From positions 15,198,473 to 15,262,472 of the forward strand of contig CM054158.1 of assembly GCA_028751875.1 (NCBI GenBank): DNA of 64,000 nucleotides. The letters are read 5' to 3'. This DNA is from Rapana venosa. Its lineage: Eukaryota; Mollusca; Gastropoda; Neogastropoda; Muricidae. The notes beneath the pieces were generated by a model that saw nothing but the letters and a program-made list of their open reading frames with translations, was not told the origin of the DNA and did no database searches. Positions 9,223-21,540 of the stretch are shown here, one piece after another (positions within the stretch are counted from its first letter, which is position 1; every line of letters starts with the position of its first letter). The translations under genes were made by a program, and so were the position numbers.

Positions 9223-10610
9223 AGGCATCAGGCAGCGTGGTTCTGGGCTTGCCTCTATCTATAACACACGTATACTCAGACAGCATTAGGTGGGTGTTGC
9301 TGTACACCATCCAGGGGCCACAGCGCTGCCTGTCTTTGATACGGGTAACTCGCATCTGGGCACAAACGCTCTATTTACAACATAATTTAAAAGCTTGCGG
9401 AAATTTTTTGTTGTTTGTTTTTTGGGGGGTGAAAGTGAGTCTTTCATTCCTTTGAAAGATCTGCAGCTTGCTTTAGATATGATTGTCAGTCTTATATTTC
9501 TATTGATCACCCCTGACGTCTGTCACCTTTGTAAGTGTGTGGGTTTTTTTGGTGGTATCAGTGGAATGGAAGCTCAAAGAATCAGAAATTATCCTTACGC
9601 AGCAGCAGTATTAATGAAGCTTTCACTGCCAGATCTTTTTAAAAATACTTTTTATTACTCATTTTGTGTGTTCAGTTAAGATTTTACACCTACAAATACT
9701 CCTCAAAGAATGGAAAATTGCCTAAGAATGCTTGCAGGTTGTTTGAATCAGAATGCTTGGGGATTTTTTGCAGCTAAAGATTTCTAGCAGTTGTTATAGC
9801 TTTTGTGGCAGTTTACATTTTGGTAATAATCTGACTTCTAGTCATTATCATTCTGGTAGGAGGAAGTAAGAAGCATTAAGTTGTTGTTGTGGGGTTTTTT
9901 TGGGGGGTGGGGGTTGTTGAAATTACTCAGACAGAAAGGAAATGTTTAAGAAAAAGAGAAGACTTTATATTCCTAAGATTGAGAGATACAAGAAGACGAG
10001 AGGTGAAATGAATGGTGGGCATTTTGTCCCTGTGGTTGCCTCATAAGAGATGATATAAAAATATGAACCGTTCCAAAGACTTTGTTTTGGAGATAGTGGA
10101 ATGAAAGACAGATGGTCTCTGTATAGAAGATAATGTATGTTTTAAAAAAACAAACAAAAAAAGGTGGGCTTTACTGTCGCTAGACATACTTAGTTCAATG
10201 GAGAGAAAAAAATGTGGACTTTTCCTTCTCCAGAGAACCCTAGTTGGATAAAAAGGAGATAGAAAGTTGAGTGGACTTCCTTTTTCTATCGTTTTCCTGT
10301 CAAAGAAAAGAGGGATAAAGTGGAAGAAGATCTGTCTTGGTTACATCAGTTGTGCTGAAGATAAATATATAGACTAAAAAGTGGACTTTGTCCTAGTGTC
10401 CCCAGAGATCGATCATTCTCAGAAATAATGAAATCAGACGTCAGACTGATATTTTACTTACAAGACGGAACTTGTAGGAGAAAAAACCCACAGGAGTTAT
10501 AGAAAACAGTTTACTTTCTAGATGATCATGTGAAAGAGAACTGCAAACCTGGCACAGGATATTCAGTGTAATACTTTCCTGTCCCAACAAGAAGTCATTT
10601 AAAGCTCATG
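9223..10610 (+). other. DCAF7: Putative 3' UTR and downstream flank of DCAF7
   Basis: No open frame of interest follows the TGA. The sequence is AT-rich with short purine runs. No clear canonical AATAAA was found in this interval, so the cleavage site cannot be placed; the transcript could continue past the scaffold gap. Transcript evidence would be needed to set the end. Confidence 0.5.
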
Positions 10611-10996
10611 AGGGGGAGGGGCGGGACAGCCTAGTGGTTAGAGCATTGCCATTGTGATCTGACAGCCTGGGATCAAGCCACCGTTAAGGTGCCTGTCTGA
10701 AAGGATTTTTGCCCTGGAGTTAACATCGGTACTGACTCCACTCCCCTGCATGCTCTTCACATGAAACTATAAACCAAGGTCCCGTGTGCCAACACATGCA
10801 GAACATCTTGTGCATATATGTTAAAAATTCATTCTGCCTGTCAGAAGAGTAGGCCGTTTCATGTAGGTAGGAATGGACGACAAAATTTTAAAACATGCAT
10901 GGATGCAGGCGTTGTGTTTAGACACCATGACTGAAGTCAGAATGGGGCTATCATAATGGTGAGAAGAAATTGGTTGCATATACAAAAAACTCCCTT
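10611..10996 (+). mobile_element. tRNA-derived SINE, family A head with a different 3' end, cut by the scaffold gap
   Basis: A box 'cagcctagtgg' at 10627-10637 and B box-like 'gggatcaagcc' at 10669-10679 mark a tRNA-type promoter. The body follows family A ('gttaacatcggtactgactc', 'aaactataaaccaagg', 'cgcagaac'-like). The 3' part instead carries 'gaatggggctatcataatgg' at about 10941-10960, the module shared with the elements at 49430-49600, 47866-48178 and 21606. The copy runs to the first N. Confidence 0.8.
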
Positions 10997-11000
10997 TCCC

Positions 11001-11500
11001 NNNNNNNNNNNNNNNNNNNNNNNNNNNNNNNNNNNNNNNNNNNNNNNNNNNNNNNNNNNNNNNNNNNNNNNNNNNNNNNNNNNNNNNNNNNNNNNNNNNN
11101 NNNNNNNNNNNNNNNNNNNNNNNNNNNNNNNNNNNNNNNNNNNNNNNNNNNNNNNNNNNNNNNNNNNNNNNNNNNNNNNNNNNNNNNNNNNNNNNNNNNN
11201 NNNNNNNNNNNNNNNNNNNNNNNNNNNNNNNNNNNNNNNNNNNNNNNNNNNNNNNNNNNNNNNNNNNNNNNNNNNNNNNNNNNNNNNNNNNNNNNNNNNN
11301 NNNNNNNNNNNNNNNNNNNNNNNNNNNNNNNNNNNNNNNNNNNNNNNNNNNNNNNNNNNNNNNNNNNNNNNNNNNNNNNNNNNNNNNNNNNNNNNNNNNN
11401 NNNNNNNNNNNNNNNNNNNNNNNNNNNNNNNNNNNNNNNNNNNNNNNNNNNNNNNNNNNNNNNNNNNNNNNNNNNNNNNNNNNNNNNNNNNNNNNNNNNN
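11001..11500. other. Scaffold gap of exactly 500 N
   Basis: The run is exactly 500 bases, a usual placeholder for a gap of unknown length. Translations across it are meaningless, and sequence to either side need not be adjacent in the genome. Confidence 0.98.
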
Positions 11501-11908
11501 TAGTTGCTTGCTGTCTACACGAGCCCGAGCCACACGTAGCATTAAATTACTGAGAAACGCGCCTTCTTTAGGCATCCATAATACAATCACAATGAAAAGC
11601 AACCAAAAACGATTGAAAATAAACCAACAGATCTTACGCAATTGCATTACCTGCAGTATCGTGCTGCTGGCACCGAAAATATTGATCAACAATATCGCAA
11701 ACCGTTCTCTGTTTACAACAATCATATTCGGAAGCAGCTGGTAAATAATAATATTAAATTCTATGTGCCTGTACAAAAATACAGTTTTGACTATTAGAAT
11801 CATACAGTTTTTTCTCCTTCTACAATAATGGTCTGATAGAATAAAAAAAATAGCGACATAGGTAGAGACTATTCGCCCAACTTCATACCGACTGCGCAAA
11901 CGCGGCAA
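11501..11908 (-). other. Unrecognised open frame of 136 codons, cut by the gap
   Basis: On the - strand the frame is open from a TAG near 11936 to the gap. It has hydrophobic stretches ('IVSTYVAIFFIL', 'FAILLINIF', 'FWLLFIVIVLW') separated by basic residues, as in a multi-pass membrane protein. There is no ATG at its beginning; the first methionine-type start would be a TTG. No family was recognised. The base composition has more CpG than the neighbourhood, so a misjoin at the gap or a foreign fragment are alternatives. Confidence 0.3.
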
Positions 11909-11989
11909 ACCTATTTTGCACGAAAAATTCAGTTGCTAATCTATGCGTACACCTAAAGTTAGATAAGTACCAAGATAACCGACGATGTT

Positions 11990-13560
11990 CACTTTTGTTT
12001 CGTCCGGGTAGACCCGACTTCAGGCGGAATTAGATTTCTTTCTTTTTTTCTTTCATTAAAAAAAAAAATGTCATTCTTTGTGACCTACAATTCTCAACAG
12101 CAAACAGAAAGTGGCCATTATGCTAAGTGACAGGTGAAGAGATTTTGGCTGGTTGTTTTTTTGTTGTTGTTTGTTTTGACTTTGATTTTCTTTTGTCAGA
12201 GGTTTTAGTTCAGTGTTATTATGTCACTTTTCATTTTGAAAATTTTCAGTATTTTGTTTGCTTGCTGTTGATGGAAGTGCTTTTGTTTGTTTGTGGTCCA
12301 GTTGTTATGTTCATCAAATTCAGACCCTTGTTTTGGTCTTTTTTAAAAATTTTTTGTTTACTATCATCGCCCTGACTTGTTTTATGCCTTCCCGGTCCAT
12401 TTTCCTGTTTGTTTTTTAAAACAAATCTTTCAAATATTTTCTTTTCGCACCTTACATGACTTTGTGCTTCTATTCTTTTGTTTCTGTGACCAGATAATGA
12501 TATGAAGGCTTAAACACTGGGGTAAGCACAGGATGTCCAGTCTGCAGTGTTATTTGTCCATAAGGCATTTTTCTATGTATACTGTGTGGTTTGAATTATT
12601 TGTTATCTTAGTTTACACTTTTTGTGTTTTTGTTAACATGGGGATGATAAATCAAGTAGAATGGCTGACGTCCTCTGCATGTCCTAGTTTTATTGGCCGT
12701 AAGGAATGAAATAATTTAGGTACTGTTTCATATAATGTTGTTGTCCCCCCCTCCCCTCCCAATATTGACAGTATTTGATATATGAAGGGATCAGGAGGTG
12801 TTGGTTTTGAATGCCCCTGAAACTGGTTGACATGGCATCCCTGGTATGGTTTTGTGGTCTGTAGGGCTGTAACAACCAACCTAAAATGAAAGGTTATGTT
12901 TTACTGGTTCTGTTTGTTTATTCTTTCGTTTGTTTGTTTGCTTGTGTGTTTGATTAAAATGTGTTGTTTGTTTGGGTTGGGTTTGGGGTTTTGTTGTTGC
13001 TGTTTAATTTGTGTATATTTCTGGGTGTGTGTTGTTGTTGTATTTTGGGGGTTGGGGGGTTGGGTTTGGGTTGTTTTGTTGTTGTTGTTGTTGGGTAGTT
13101 GCGTTTGTTTGGGGCTGTTTTTGTGGGGGGTTGGGTTTGGTTGGTTTCTTTTTTCTTTTCTTCTTTGTTGTTGCTCCTTTAAAAGTTCATACTAAAGAAA
13201 CACTAACAAAGTAGAACCTGTCCGTTATCTGTTTGGTGAAAAAACTGGCAGGGTGGAGTGATTTTTAGGGCTGTAGTATAGTTTTCATTGCTTCGTTTAC
13301 ACAAAACAGACACCTTTACTTTTAATCATAATCTGTTCCATGTTTTTTCCCAAAAAACCCATCCCATCAAGCCCTCCTGTAATGGGGGAGGGAGGAATGG
13401 CAATTGAAAAACTGTGTAATATTCTTCAGATGGCATGGCATGTGAATTGTGTACTGTATAAAATGCCGTTGTGTATATATGTATGTATATATGTATGTTG
13501 TTGTTGTCTTCGATTTTACGTCTGTTCACTCTCAGTGATATTAGACGAGAAAGAAAAAAA
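11990..13560. other. AT/TG-rich unassigned sequence
   Basis: No gene was recognised. 12890-13170 is a T/G-rich low-complexity stretch with 'ttgttgttg' and long G runs; its frames read as cysteine-, valine- and glycine-rich and look spurious. A repeat-like 'ctcagtgatattagac' at 13531-13546 resembles the 'ctaatatcacttatagtg' seen inverted near 34264. Confidence 0.6.
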
Positions 13561-13742
13561 TATATATACAAGGGCTGTATGATAATTGAGGTGGTTGTAG
13601 AGGCCCTACTGAAAAATGCGAGGGGGAAAAAGTAGTCTAATCATGAAAAGAAACCGTGCAAAGCAAAAGACACAATAAAAAAAATATTTTAAAAAACACA
13701 CCACAGAAACAAAAACATTAAAAGTGATTAACGTTAATGAAA

Positions 13743-14624
13743 CTATAACAAATGTCCTATAGGACTATGCCAGAGACTTTTTGCAATATCAAATGCCAAA
13801 TTCAAATTATTGAATATGCTTCTAAGGGAGTTTTCAGAAAATTGAGGTAAAAAAGCTTTCGTATTCTTACATTCAAATATTATATGAGTATTAGAAATAT
13901 TCTCACCACATAGACATTTACTGTTTCTACTGAATTTGGTTACGAATGCATTAAGTTTTATTCTATAAAACAAACTATTCACTCTTCTTGCTGTGGAGAT
14001 ATTTGAGCAAGCCTTAGAATGGCTCACAACTCTTGCTTTATCAGTTTTGATGACAGATCTGTTTAGAAATCTCTCTTTTAGGTGATACGTTTCTGTGACC
14101 TTTTTCCATGATGTTTGTTCTAATAAGTGATAGCCCTCTTGTAATGATAAAGGTACGTGCAATGTTGCTGATTCCCGTTCATGCTTTGCTCCTCTTTTAG
14201 CAGCTCTATCAGCCCACTCATTTGGAAAGAATCCACTGTGTGAAGGCACCCAACAGAAAGTGACACTTGTGCCCTTTAAGGTTAAAAGGTGTATGACATG
14301 ATTAATCTCTAATGCAATGTTTGAAGTTTTCTTGTACCACAAAGATTTTAAAGCATACAATACCGACTTAGAATCAACACAAATAAGGATTTGAAATATA
14401 CACAATGGCAAATCAAGAACATAATTTAGAGCCATTAAGACTGCTACTAATTCCGCGGTAAAAATCGAATGATGTTTACCAACATAGAATGATTTTTCAA
14501 TTTTTAAAGATGGTATAACAAAAGCTGAACCTGTTTCTTGATTATCCAGACGTGATCCATCTGTGTAAATTTGTAAATGATGAAAATACTTATGATGGAT
14601 GTGGGATCGAACATCAGAAACCAT
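13743..14624 (-). mobile_element. 3' part of an I-type LINE: intact RNase H domain and zinc-knuckle-like C-terminus
   Basis: A 293-codon frame without interruption. RNase H catalytic positions are all present: Asp in 'IYTDGSRLD', Glu in 'FTAELVAVLMAL', Asp in 'ICVDSKSVLYAL', and Asp in 'PNEWADRAAKRG' after 'WVPSHSG'. The C-terminal region has 'CLCGENISNTHIIFEC', a Cys/His cluster often seen at the end of LINE ORF2. Among LINEs, RNase H is typical of I and related clades (known biology). The 5' part is missing: upstream on this strand lies a (TA)n/(TATG)n tract from about 14693. The 3' UTR probably runs down to about 13570. Confidence 0.8.
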
Positions 14625-14692
14625 AATGTTCAGATTCTCATTTTTTTTGCATTAGTTACCTCTATGTCGAAGTATGCTCTATTCATCTCCCA

Positions 14693-14850
<158 letters not shown>

Positions 14851-15027
14851 GGAATGCTGTATATACGCTATTTCTTTGTTATGTACAATATTGAAGTGCA
14901 TTCATGAACATGCGACTATTGCTAGTTAACGTTTATTGATATTGATAATGCTTGTCATGCATATATGTATTTGTAACAACAAAAGGAATTTTAAAAAGTA
15001 ATTGAAATTTTTTGTAATGTCAACATG

Positions 15028-15225
15028 TAAAGCTGGCGTCAAAGTTAAAGTCGGAATATAAAGCTGGTTTCAAAGTTAATATGAAATGTAACAACATAAT
15101 ATAAATCTGGTATCAAAACGTTTACGTCAGAATATAATGGTGACAAAGTGTACATCAGAATATGAAACTGGTGTTGAAGTTTACATCACATCAGAACGTA
15201 AAGTGGGTTTCAAATTAAATTTTTT
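15028..15225. repeat. Short degenerate minisatellite, about 30-bp unit, six copies
   Basis: Units resemble 'aaagctggtttcaaagtt' followed by 'acatcagaatat'. Copies begin near 15029, 15059, 15102, 15139, 15164 and 15199 with insertions and substitutions. It ends at the start of the CR1/L2-like LINE fragment. Confidence 0.6.
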
Positions 15226-15261
15226 TAAAAACAAATTGGGTTATTCTCAGAAGCCCCTCCC

Positions 15262-16752
15262 CAGTAAATCTCTTCTTTCAGGAATTGTTCCATCACATCT
15301 CAAAACTTTAATAGTTGCACCTCTACTCAAAAGGCACAACCTCATCCCTAACATTCTGAAGAATTACAGACCTGCTTCTAACCTACCTTTTATCTCTAAA
15401 GTACTTGAAAAAGTTTTACTGAAACAACTCAACAGCCACCTTCATTCCAATAGTCTTCTTTCACCTTTCCTGTCTGCCTACCGTGCCAACAACAGCCATG
15501 AATCCCCCATAGTCCACATCTTAAACACGCTTCTACATGCTTCTGACTCAGGAAAAATCTCTATTTCTCACTCTTTTCGACTTATCTGCAGCCTTTGACA
15601 CTATAGACCATTCAATTATTTTGTCCCGTCTCCAAAACACATTTGGTATAACAGGCACAGCCCTCACCTGGGTTTAGTTCATACCTTACAGGCCAATTCT
15701 ACACAGTTACAGTAAACAAGATTCAATCATCACCTGCAAAACTGGAATGTGGAGTCCCACAGGGATCAGTTCTCAGCCCTGTTCTTTTCACTCTCTACAC
15801 TGCTCCTCTTTCACAAAATTATAATAAACCGTCATCAGATTGACCATCATTTCTATGCCAATGACTCAGATTCTTAGCAGTGATACACCTGAAAATCTGC
15901 CTCCTCTCTTGACAAATATGGACTACTGCCTTCACGATATCCAAAACTGGATGATACAGAACATGTGACAGCTAAATGCAGATAAAACCGAAGCCATGCT
16001 CATAGGGTTGAACACAAACTCCCTCCCATCACAACAGTTTCAATAGAATTCGGCAATACATCAAGTCCTCTATCCATTGCTGTGAAGTATCTTGGGGTAG
16101 TTATTGACAACACACTCTCAATGCAAAAATTCACCACCCAGACCTGCCAGTCATGCTAATATCAATTACGGCATCTTAGTGCAATTCAAAAGTACCTGTC
16201 CACTGAAGCAACATCCAAACTAGTGCCGTCTCTCATGGACTATTGCAATTCTCTTCTAGTCTTCCGGCATCATCAATCCACTCCCTTCAACGTATACAAA
16301 ACTCTGCAGCTTGATTTGTCCTCAGAAAGAAAATAAATCTGAGCATATAACGCCTCTCTTGCAATCTCTCCACTGGCTGCCTGTGCCACAGAGAGTAAGC
16401 TATAAGATCAGCACCCTCTGTTACAAATGTCTCCACAAAACAGCTCCCTCCTACCTCTGTGACTGTCTTCACATATACACTTCTTCTCATTCACTCCGCT
16501 CTGCTTCACATACCCTGTGCTTACGAATGCCAGGATTCAATCCACCATTGGCCGCCGCTCTTTCTCTGTTTCTGATGGGGTGATCTGGAATGACCTCCCT
16601 CTCCCCCTTTGCGAAAAGCCTACTTATGACGCTTTTAAATCCAGCCTCAAAACATATTTATTCCAAACCTAAAAGTTTCCCCTCCTGTTTCATTTCAAAT
16701 TTGTCCCTTCCTTCAACAGCCCAAATCCCCACCACCCTGCCAAAGCGTATAA

Positions 16753-16840
<88 letters not shown>

Positions 16841-17027
16841 GGTGTGTGTGGTGTGTGTGTCGCGCGCGCGCGCGCGTGCATGTGCATGTGAGTGGGTGTA
16901 CATTTGAATTTGTCAACTCTGTTAATTGGTATTGGTTTTATGTGTATGGGTGTGTTGTATGCAAACACTTTGATTTGTTTTTGCAAGATATTGCGCTATA
17001 TAAATTCCATTCGTAATTATTATGCTC
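15262..17027 (+). mobile_element. CR1/L2-like LINE fragment: RT region to 3' tail, decayed
   Basis: The first frame reads 'SGIVPSHLKTLIVAPLLK', 'LKNYRPASNLPFISKVLEK' and 'SPFLSAYRAN', reverse transcriptase motifs of the CR1/L2 group. Further on, in other frames, come '[12 protein letters not shown]' (motif A region) and 'QLNADKTEAMLIG'. The C-terminal part at 16311-16583 reads 'HITPLLQSLHWLPVPQRVSY' and 'APSYLCDCLH'. Stops and frameshifts break it throughout. The 3' UTR contains a (GT)n tract (16756-16882), and the end 'gcgctatataaattccat' at about 16992-17009 is the tail shared with the copies at 26131, 40401 and 43293. Confidence 0.8.
16756..16882. repeat. (GT)n / (CG)n microsatellite in a LINE 3' UTR
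   Basis: About 50 GT units with minor breaks, then a 'cgcgcgcgcg' block. A similar GT/CG tract occurs at the same place in the related LINE at 43090-43205, so it is probably part of the element and not a chance microsatellite. Confidence 0.9.
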
Positions 17028-20000
17028 CACCTGTCCTACCGTACCCCACCCTCAACCCTGCCCTCCTCTCGCCCATCCCCAGCTATGTCTTACCCTACCA
17101 CACACTCCACCCTGTCCTCCTATACCCTACCCTCCACCCTGTTCTCCTCTATCCCACCCTACACCCTGTCCTCCTCTACCCCCCCCCCCCCTCCATCCTG
17201 TCCTCCTGTACATTACCCTACCCTCCACCCTGTCCTCCTCTACTCTACCCTACACCCTGTCTTCTTAAACCCCCATCCTCTACCCTGTCCTCTTCTGCCC
17301 ACCCCACCCTCCACCCTGTTCTCTAACCCACCCTACCTTCATCCCTGTCCTTCTCTAACCTATCCCACTCTCCACCCTGTCCTCCTCTACCCCACCTTCC
17401 ACCCTTTCCTACTGTACCCCACCCTCAACCCCGTCTTGCTCAACCCCACCCCCACCCTGTCTTACCATACCTAACCCTTCACATTGTCTTCCTCTACTCC
17501 ACCCTCCAACCTGTTCTCCTCTACCCCACCCTACCTCAGCCTCCATCCTGAACTTATTTACCCCATGCTCCACCCTTTCCTCTACTCTACCCTCTACCCT
17601 GTCTTCCTCTACCCTATGCTCCACCCTGTCCTCTACCCCACCCTCACCCTGTCCTCCTCTACCTGTCCTCCACCCTGTCCTCTTTTTACATACCCCACCC
17701 TGTCCTCCTCTACCCTACCCTCCACACTTTCCTCCTCTACATCCCCGCTCACCCTGTTATCCTCCACCTTTCACCCTGTCCTCCTCTACACCACCATGTC
17801 CTCCTCTACCCCACCCTCTACGCAGTCCTCCTCTACCCTACCCTTCACCCTGTCTTCCTCTACCCTTCACCCTGTCCTTTTTTACCCTACCATTCCCTCC
17901 ACCCTGTTTTTTCTACACTACATAACCCTGTCTTCATGTACCCTATCCAACCATGTCCTCCATTACCATACCCTCTACCCTGTCATCCTCTACCCTACCC
18001 TCCCTCCTGTCCTTCTCTACCCTACCCTGCACCCTGTTCTCCACTACCATAACCGACCCTGTCCTCCTCTACCTTTTCCCACCATATCCTCCTGTACCGC
18101 ACCCTCCGCCCTGTTCTCTTTATTTTTATTTTTATTTTATACCAATTTAAGTCACGATATTTCTCTGCGTGAAATTCGGGCTGCTCTCCCTGGGGAGAGC
18201 GCGTCGCCACAAGAGCAGCGCCACCATTTTTTTTTTCTTTTGGTCTGCAACTGTATTTGTTTCCCTATCAGATTGGCTTTTTTCTAAGAATTTTGCTAGG
18301 GACAACTCTCTTGTTGCCGTGGGTTCTTTTACGTCCACCCTACCCCAACCTGTCATCCTCGACCCCACCCTCCACCCTGTTTTCTTCTACCCTACCCTTC
18401 AACATGTCTTCCTCTACCCTTCACCCTATCCTCCTTTACCCTACCAACCATCCACACTGTCTTATTCTAAACTACAACACCCTGTCCTCCTCTACCCAAC
18501 CCAACACTGTCCTCCTTTACCCTACCCCCACCCTGTTTTGCTCTACCCTACCCACCACCCTGTCCTCCTCTACTCTACCCTCACCCTTTCCTACTCTACC
18601 CCACCCTCTACCCTGTCCTCCTCTACCCTACCCTTTACCCTGTCCTCCTCTACCCTACCCATCCCTGTCTTCCTCTACCCTATGCTCCACCCTGTCCTCT
18701 TCTGACATACCCCACCCCGTTCTCTTCAAACCGTACCCTCCACCCTTTCCTCCTCTACATCACCCTTCACCCTGTCATCCTCTACCTTTCCCCCTTTCCT
18801 CCTCTACACCACCCTGTCCCCCTCTACTCCACCCTTCACCCTGTCCTCCTTTACCCTACCCGGCCATCCACCCTGTCTTATTCTACACTACAACACCCTG
18901 TCCTCCTTTACCCAACCCAACCCAACCCTGTCCTTCTTGACCCTACACTCCACCATGTTTTGCTTTACCCTCCTCTCCACCCTGTCCTCCTCTACCCTAC
19001 TCTCACACTGTCCCCCTGTACCTTACCCCACCATGTGCTCCTTTACCCCCCCCCCCCCCCTCTGTTTTGCTCTATCCTATCCTTTACCCTGTCTTCCTCT
19101 ACCCTACCATCTACCTTGTCATCCTCTACCCTACCCTACCCTCCACTGTACCATCCTCTACCCTACCCTACATTCCGCACTGTCCTCAACTACCCTACCT
19201 TATTCCTACTCTGTCCTCTTCTACCCACCTCACACTTCACCCTGTCCTCCTCTAACCAACCCTACCTTCATCCCTGTCCTCCTCTAACCCTACCCCACCC
19301 TCAACCCTGTTTTGCTCTACCCCACCCCCACCCTGTCCTACCATACCCAACACTTCACCTGTCATCCTCTCCTCCAACCCTCCAACCTATTCTCCTCTCC
19401 CCACCCTACCGAACCTCCATCCTGTTCCTTATCTACCTCACGCTCCACCATGTCCTCATCTACCCTACCCTTCACCCTGTCAACTGCTACCCCACCCACC
19501 ACCCTGTTAAACTCTAAACCTACCCTACCCTCCACCCTGTTGTCTTCTACACTACATTCCAGCCTGTCCTCCTCCACAATACCCTATCCTCTACCCTGTC
19601 AAACTCAATCCTACCCTCCACCCTTCTCTCCTCTACCTTACCCCATCTTGTCTTCCTCTATACGGCCCTACCTTGCCCCTGTCCTCCTTTACCCTAGATC
19701 ACCTTCCACCCTGTCCTCTACCCCACCTCCACCCTGTTCTCCTCTTCCCTACCCCACATCTTTACCCTGTTTCTATCTACCCCACCCTAAACCCCGTTCT
19801 CCTCTACCCCAGCTTTCTCCCTGTCTTTTTCTACCCTACCCCACCGTGTCCTCCTCTATCCTACACCAAACTGTCCTACTCTACCCCACCCTCCACCAAG
19901 TCCTCCTCTACTCTACCCTCTACCCTGTCTTCCTCTACCCTATGCTCCACCCTGTCCTAACCCCACCCTCACCCTGTCTCCTCTACTGTCCTCCACCCTG

Positions 20001-20258
20001 GCCTCTTTTTACATACCACCTGTCTTCCTCTACCCTACCCTCCACACTTTCCTCCTCTACATCCCCGCTCACCGTTATCCTCTACCTTTCACCCTGTCCT
20101 CCTCTACACCACCATGTCCTCCTCTACCCCACCCTCTACGCAGTCCTCCTCTACCCTACCCTTTGCCCTGTCTTCCTCTACCCTTCACCCTGTCCTTTTT
20201 TACCCTACCATTCCCTCGACCCTGTTTTTTCTACACTACATAACCCTGTCTTACATTA
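17028..20258. repeat. Pyrimidine-rich minisatellite, 27-bp unit, about 110 copies
   Basis: The basic unit is close to 'cctgtcctcctctaccctac' plus 'cctccac', 27 bp. Nearly all purines are confined to one strand. Because 27 is a multiple of three, frames of serine, threonine, proline and leucine run for hundreds of codons; these are not credited as genes. The array has higher-order structure: about 350 bp at 17573-17935 recur at 19905-20252, and a block at 18415-18520 recurs about 420 bp later at 18834-18930. A SINE interrupts it at 18118-18337. Confidence 0.95.
18118..18337 (-). mobile_element. 5'-truncated SINE (family B) inside the minisatellite
   Basis: On the - strand the element reads from 'acgtaaaagaacccacggc' through an 'aaaaaaa' tract, 'gcgacgcgctctcc' and 'agcccgaatttcacg' to 'cgtgacttaaatt'. 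The same order is seen in the longer + strand copy at 55090-55535. It lacks the tRNA head, so it is truncated at its 5' end. The minisatellite continues on both sides, so insertion came after the array formed. Confidence 0.85.
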
Positions 20259-20261
20259 AAG

Positions 20262-20340
20262 TCTTACATTCAAGTATGATATAGGTATTTGAAACATATT
20301 CACCAAATAAGCATTTAATATCCTTACTGAATCAATAAGC
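20262..20340 (-). mobile_element. Short fragment of the I-type LINE
   Basis: 'cttacattcaagtatgata' and 'ttcaccaaataagcattta' match, with substitutions, the part of the I-type LINE at about 13868-13935 that encodes the Cys/His cluster. It begins at the end of the pyrimidine minisatellite. Confidence 0.6.
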
Positions 20341-21540
20341 AGGGGATTGGGAAGTGACGACCAAAGTAATGTTCCTTGGACATCCCTGCCATCAACGGTA
20401 AACCAGTGCCTCCAGTGTATGCTGTGGCTGCCCTTGTCTTCACCAGGATACCAGGGGTGGTGTACTTGTACCGCCCTTTAGGATCTTCGTTTGGATTCTA
20501 TATCATCAGAAGATTTGTTGTACATTACTGTGACACTGTGCTTGCCTTCACAGTGTTGTGAAGATATTTACCTGCATGTATTGTGTATATTCCTTTACTA
20601 GATGTGCCCCATTTGTAACTGATATTGTGCTAGAGGACAGTTAAACCTTATTTTCACCTGTGTTGTTTTCCATATTTGGGAAACCTACTTCTTTGGATCT
20701 ACAGTTTGTGTTCCTCTGGATGCACTGCTTTTTGTGACTAATCAGAGGATTTGTGGCATTTTTACCTGTATGGTGATCCTGGATTTTCTGACATATTGTG
20801 GTATGCCACTGTGAGGCAGTGTTTTGAGGACATCCAGTGCTGATGATGTTTAACAGTGAATGTTATGTGAAAGAAGAGAATTCTGACACTTTAAGTAAGT
20901 AAAGTTTTTCCTGCGTGTGCTGTTATAATTAATTGTGCTTTGGTTACAGAGGCTTTAAATATATGTCTGTTATGATTATGCTCTTCCTTTGGTTGTATAT
21001 AACATAATTATGTATATCAGTTATTACTTATGCTAAAGATTGTTAGGTGGTGTGCCTTGGTCTGGACTAGCTTCACCACCAGCTTAGTGACATTGTTGTG
21101 TTTGTGTTTAATTGTGGCTTTCCTGTTCATTTCTTGGGGGGTGGGGGGCATTCACTGATAAGATTAGGCTTAATATAGACCTGTGTATTGTGATAAGCCA
21201 TCAATGTCTTACCTGTACGGCTACACTCAGAATTTAGAGTAATTTTCGATGTAGTTTCCGAAATTTCTCCTTACCAATTTTGGCATTATTTATTTATGTA
21301 TTTGCTTTTTTCTTTTGTTTTGATTTGGTTGTGGTTGAAAAATATAAATTGCATCCATGGGTGCACCAGTATTGGGTGGTGCCTGATTGTTTCAGGGGAC
21401 CAACTCAGAAGTCATCTCTAGAACATTACATGACCATGTGGTTTAGGCATAGGCTGGGATTTCGTGTGTTGATGTTGATATAGAGGTTTTACTTATGGTG
21501 TTGTTATGAAAACATTTTGAACAATTTGTGTTTAGGAAAT
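20341..21540. other. Unassigned sequence
   Basis: AT-rich DNA with no recognised gene or element. Short frames at 20376-20561 and 21280-21483 have no recognisable similarity. A 'tgtgactaatcagaggat' and other stretches loosely resemble 3' UTR sequence, but nothing supports a gene. Confidence 0.5.

Noticed and set aside
10937..11908. A frame of 323 codons across the N gap
   Set aside because: About 167 codons are N; only the 136 codons after the gap are real sequence.
12896..13195. A 99-codon Val/Cys/Leu/Gly-rich frame that looks like a membrane protein
   Set aside because: It translates a T/G-rich low-complexity tract with 'ttgttgttg' runs; hydrophobicity follows from the composition.
16892..20259. 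Long serine/threonine/proline/leucine-rich frames resembling mucins
   Set aside because: They follow a 27-bp pyrimidine minisatellite; overlapping frames are open equally and a SINE lies inside.
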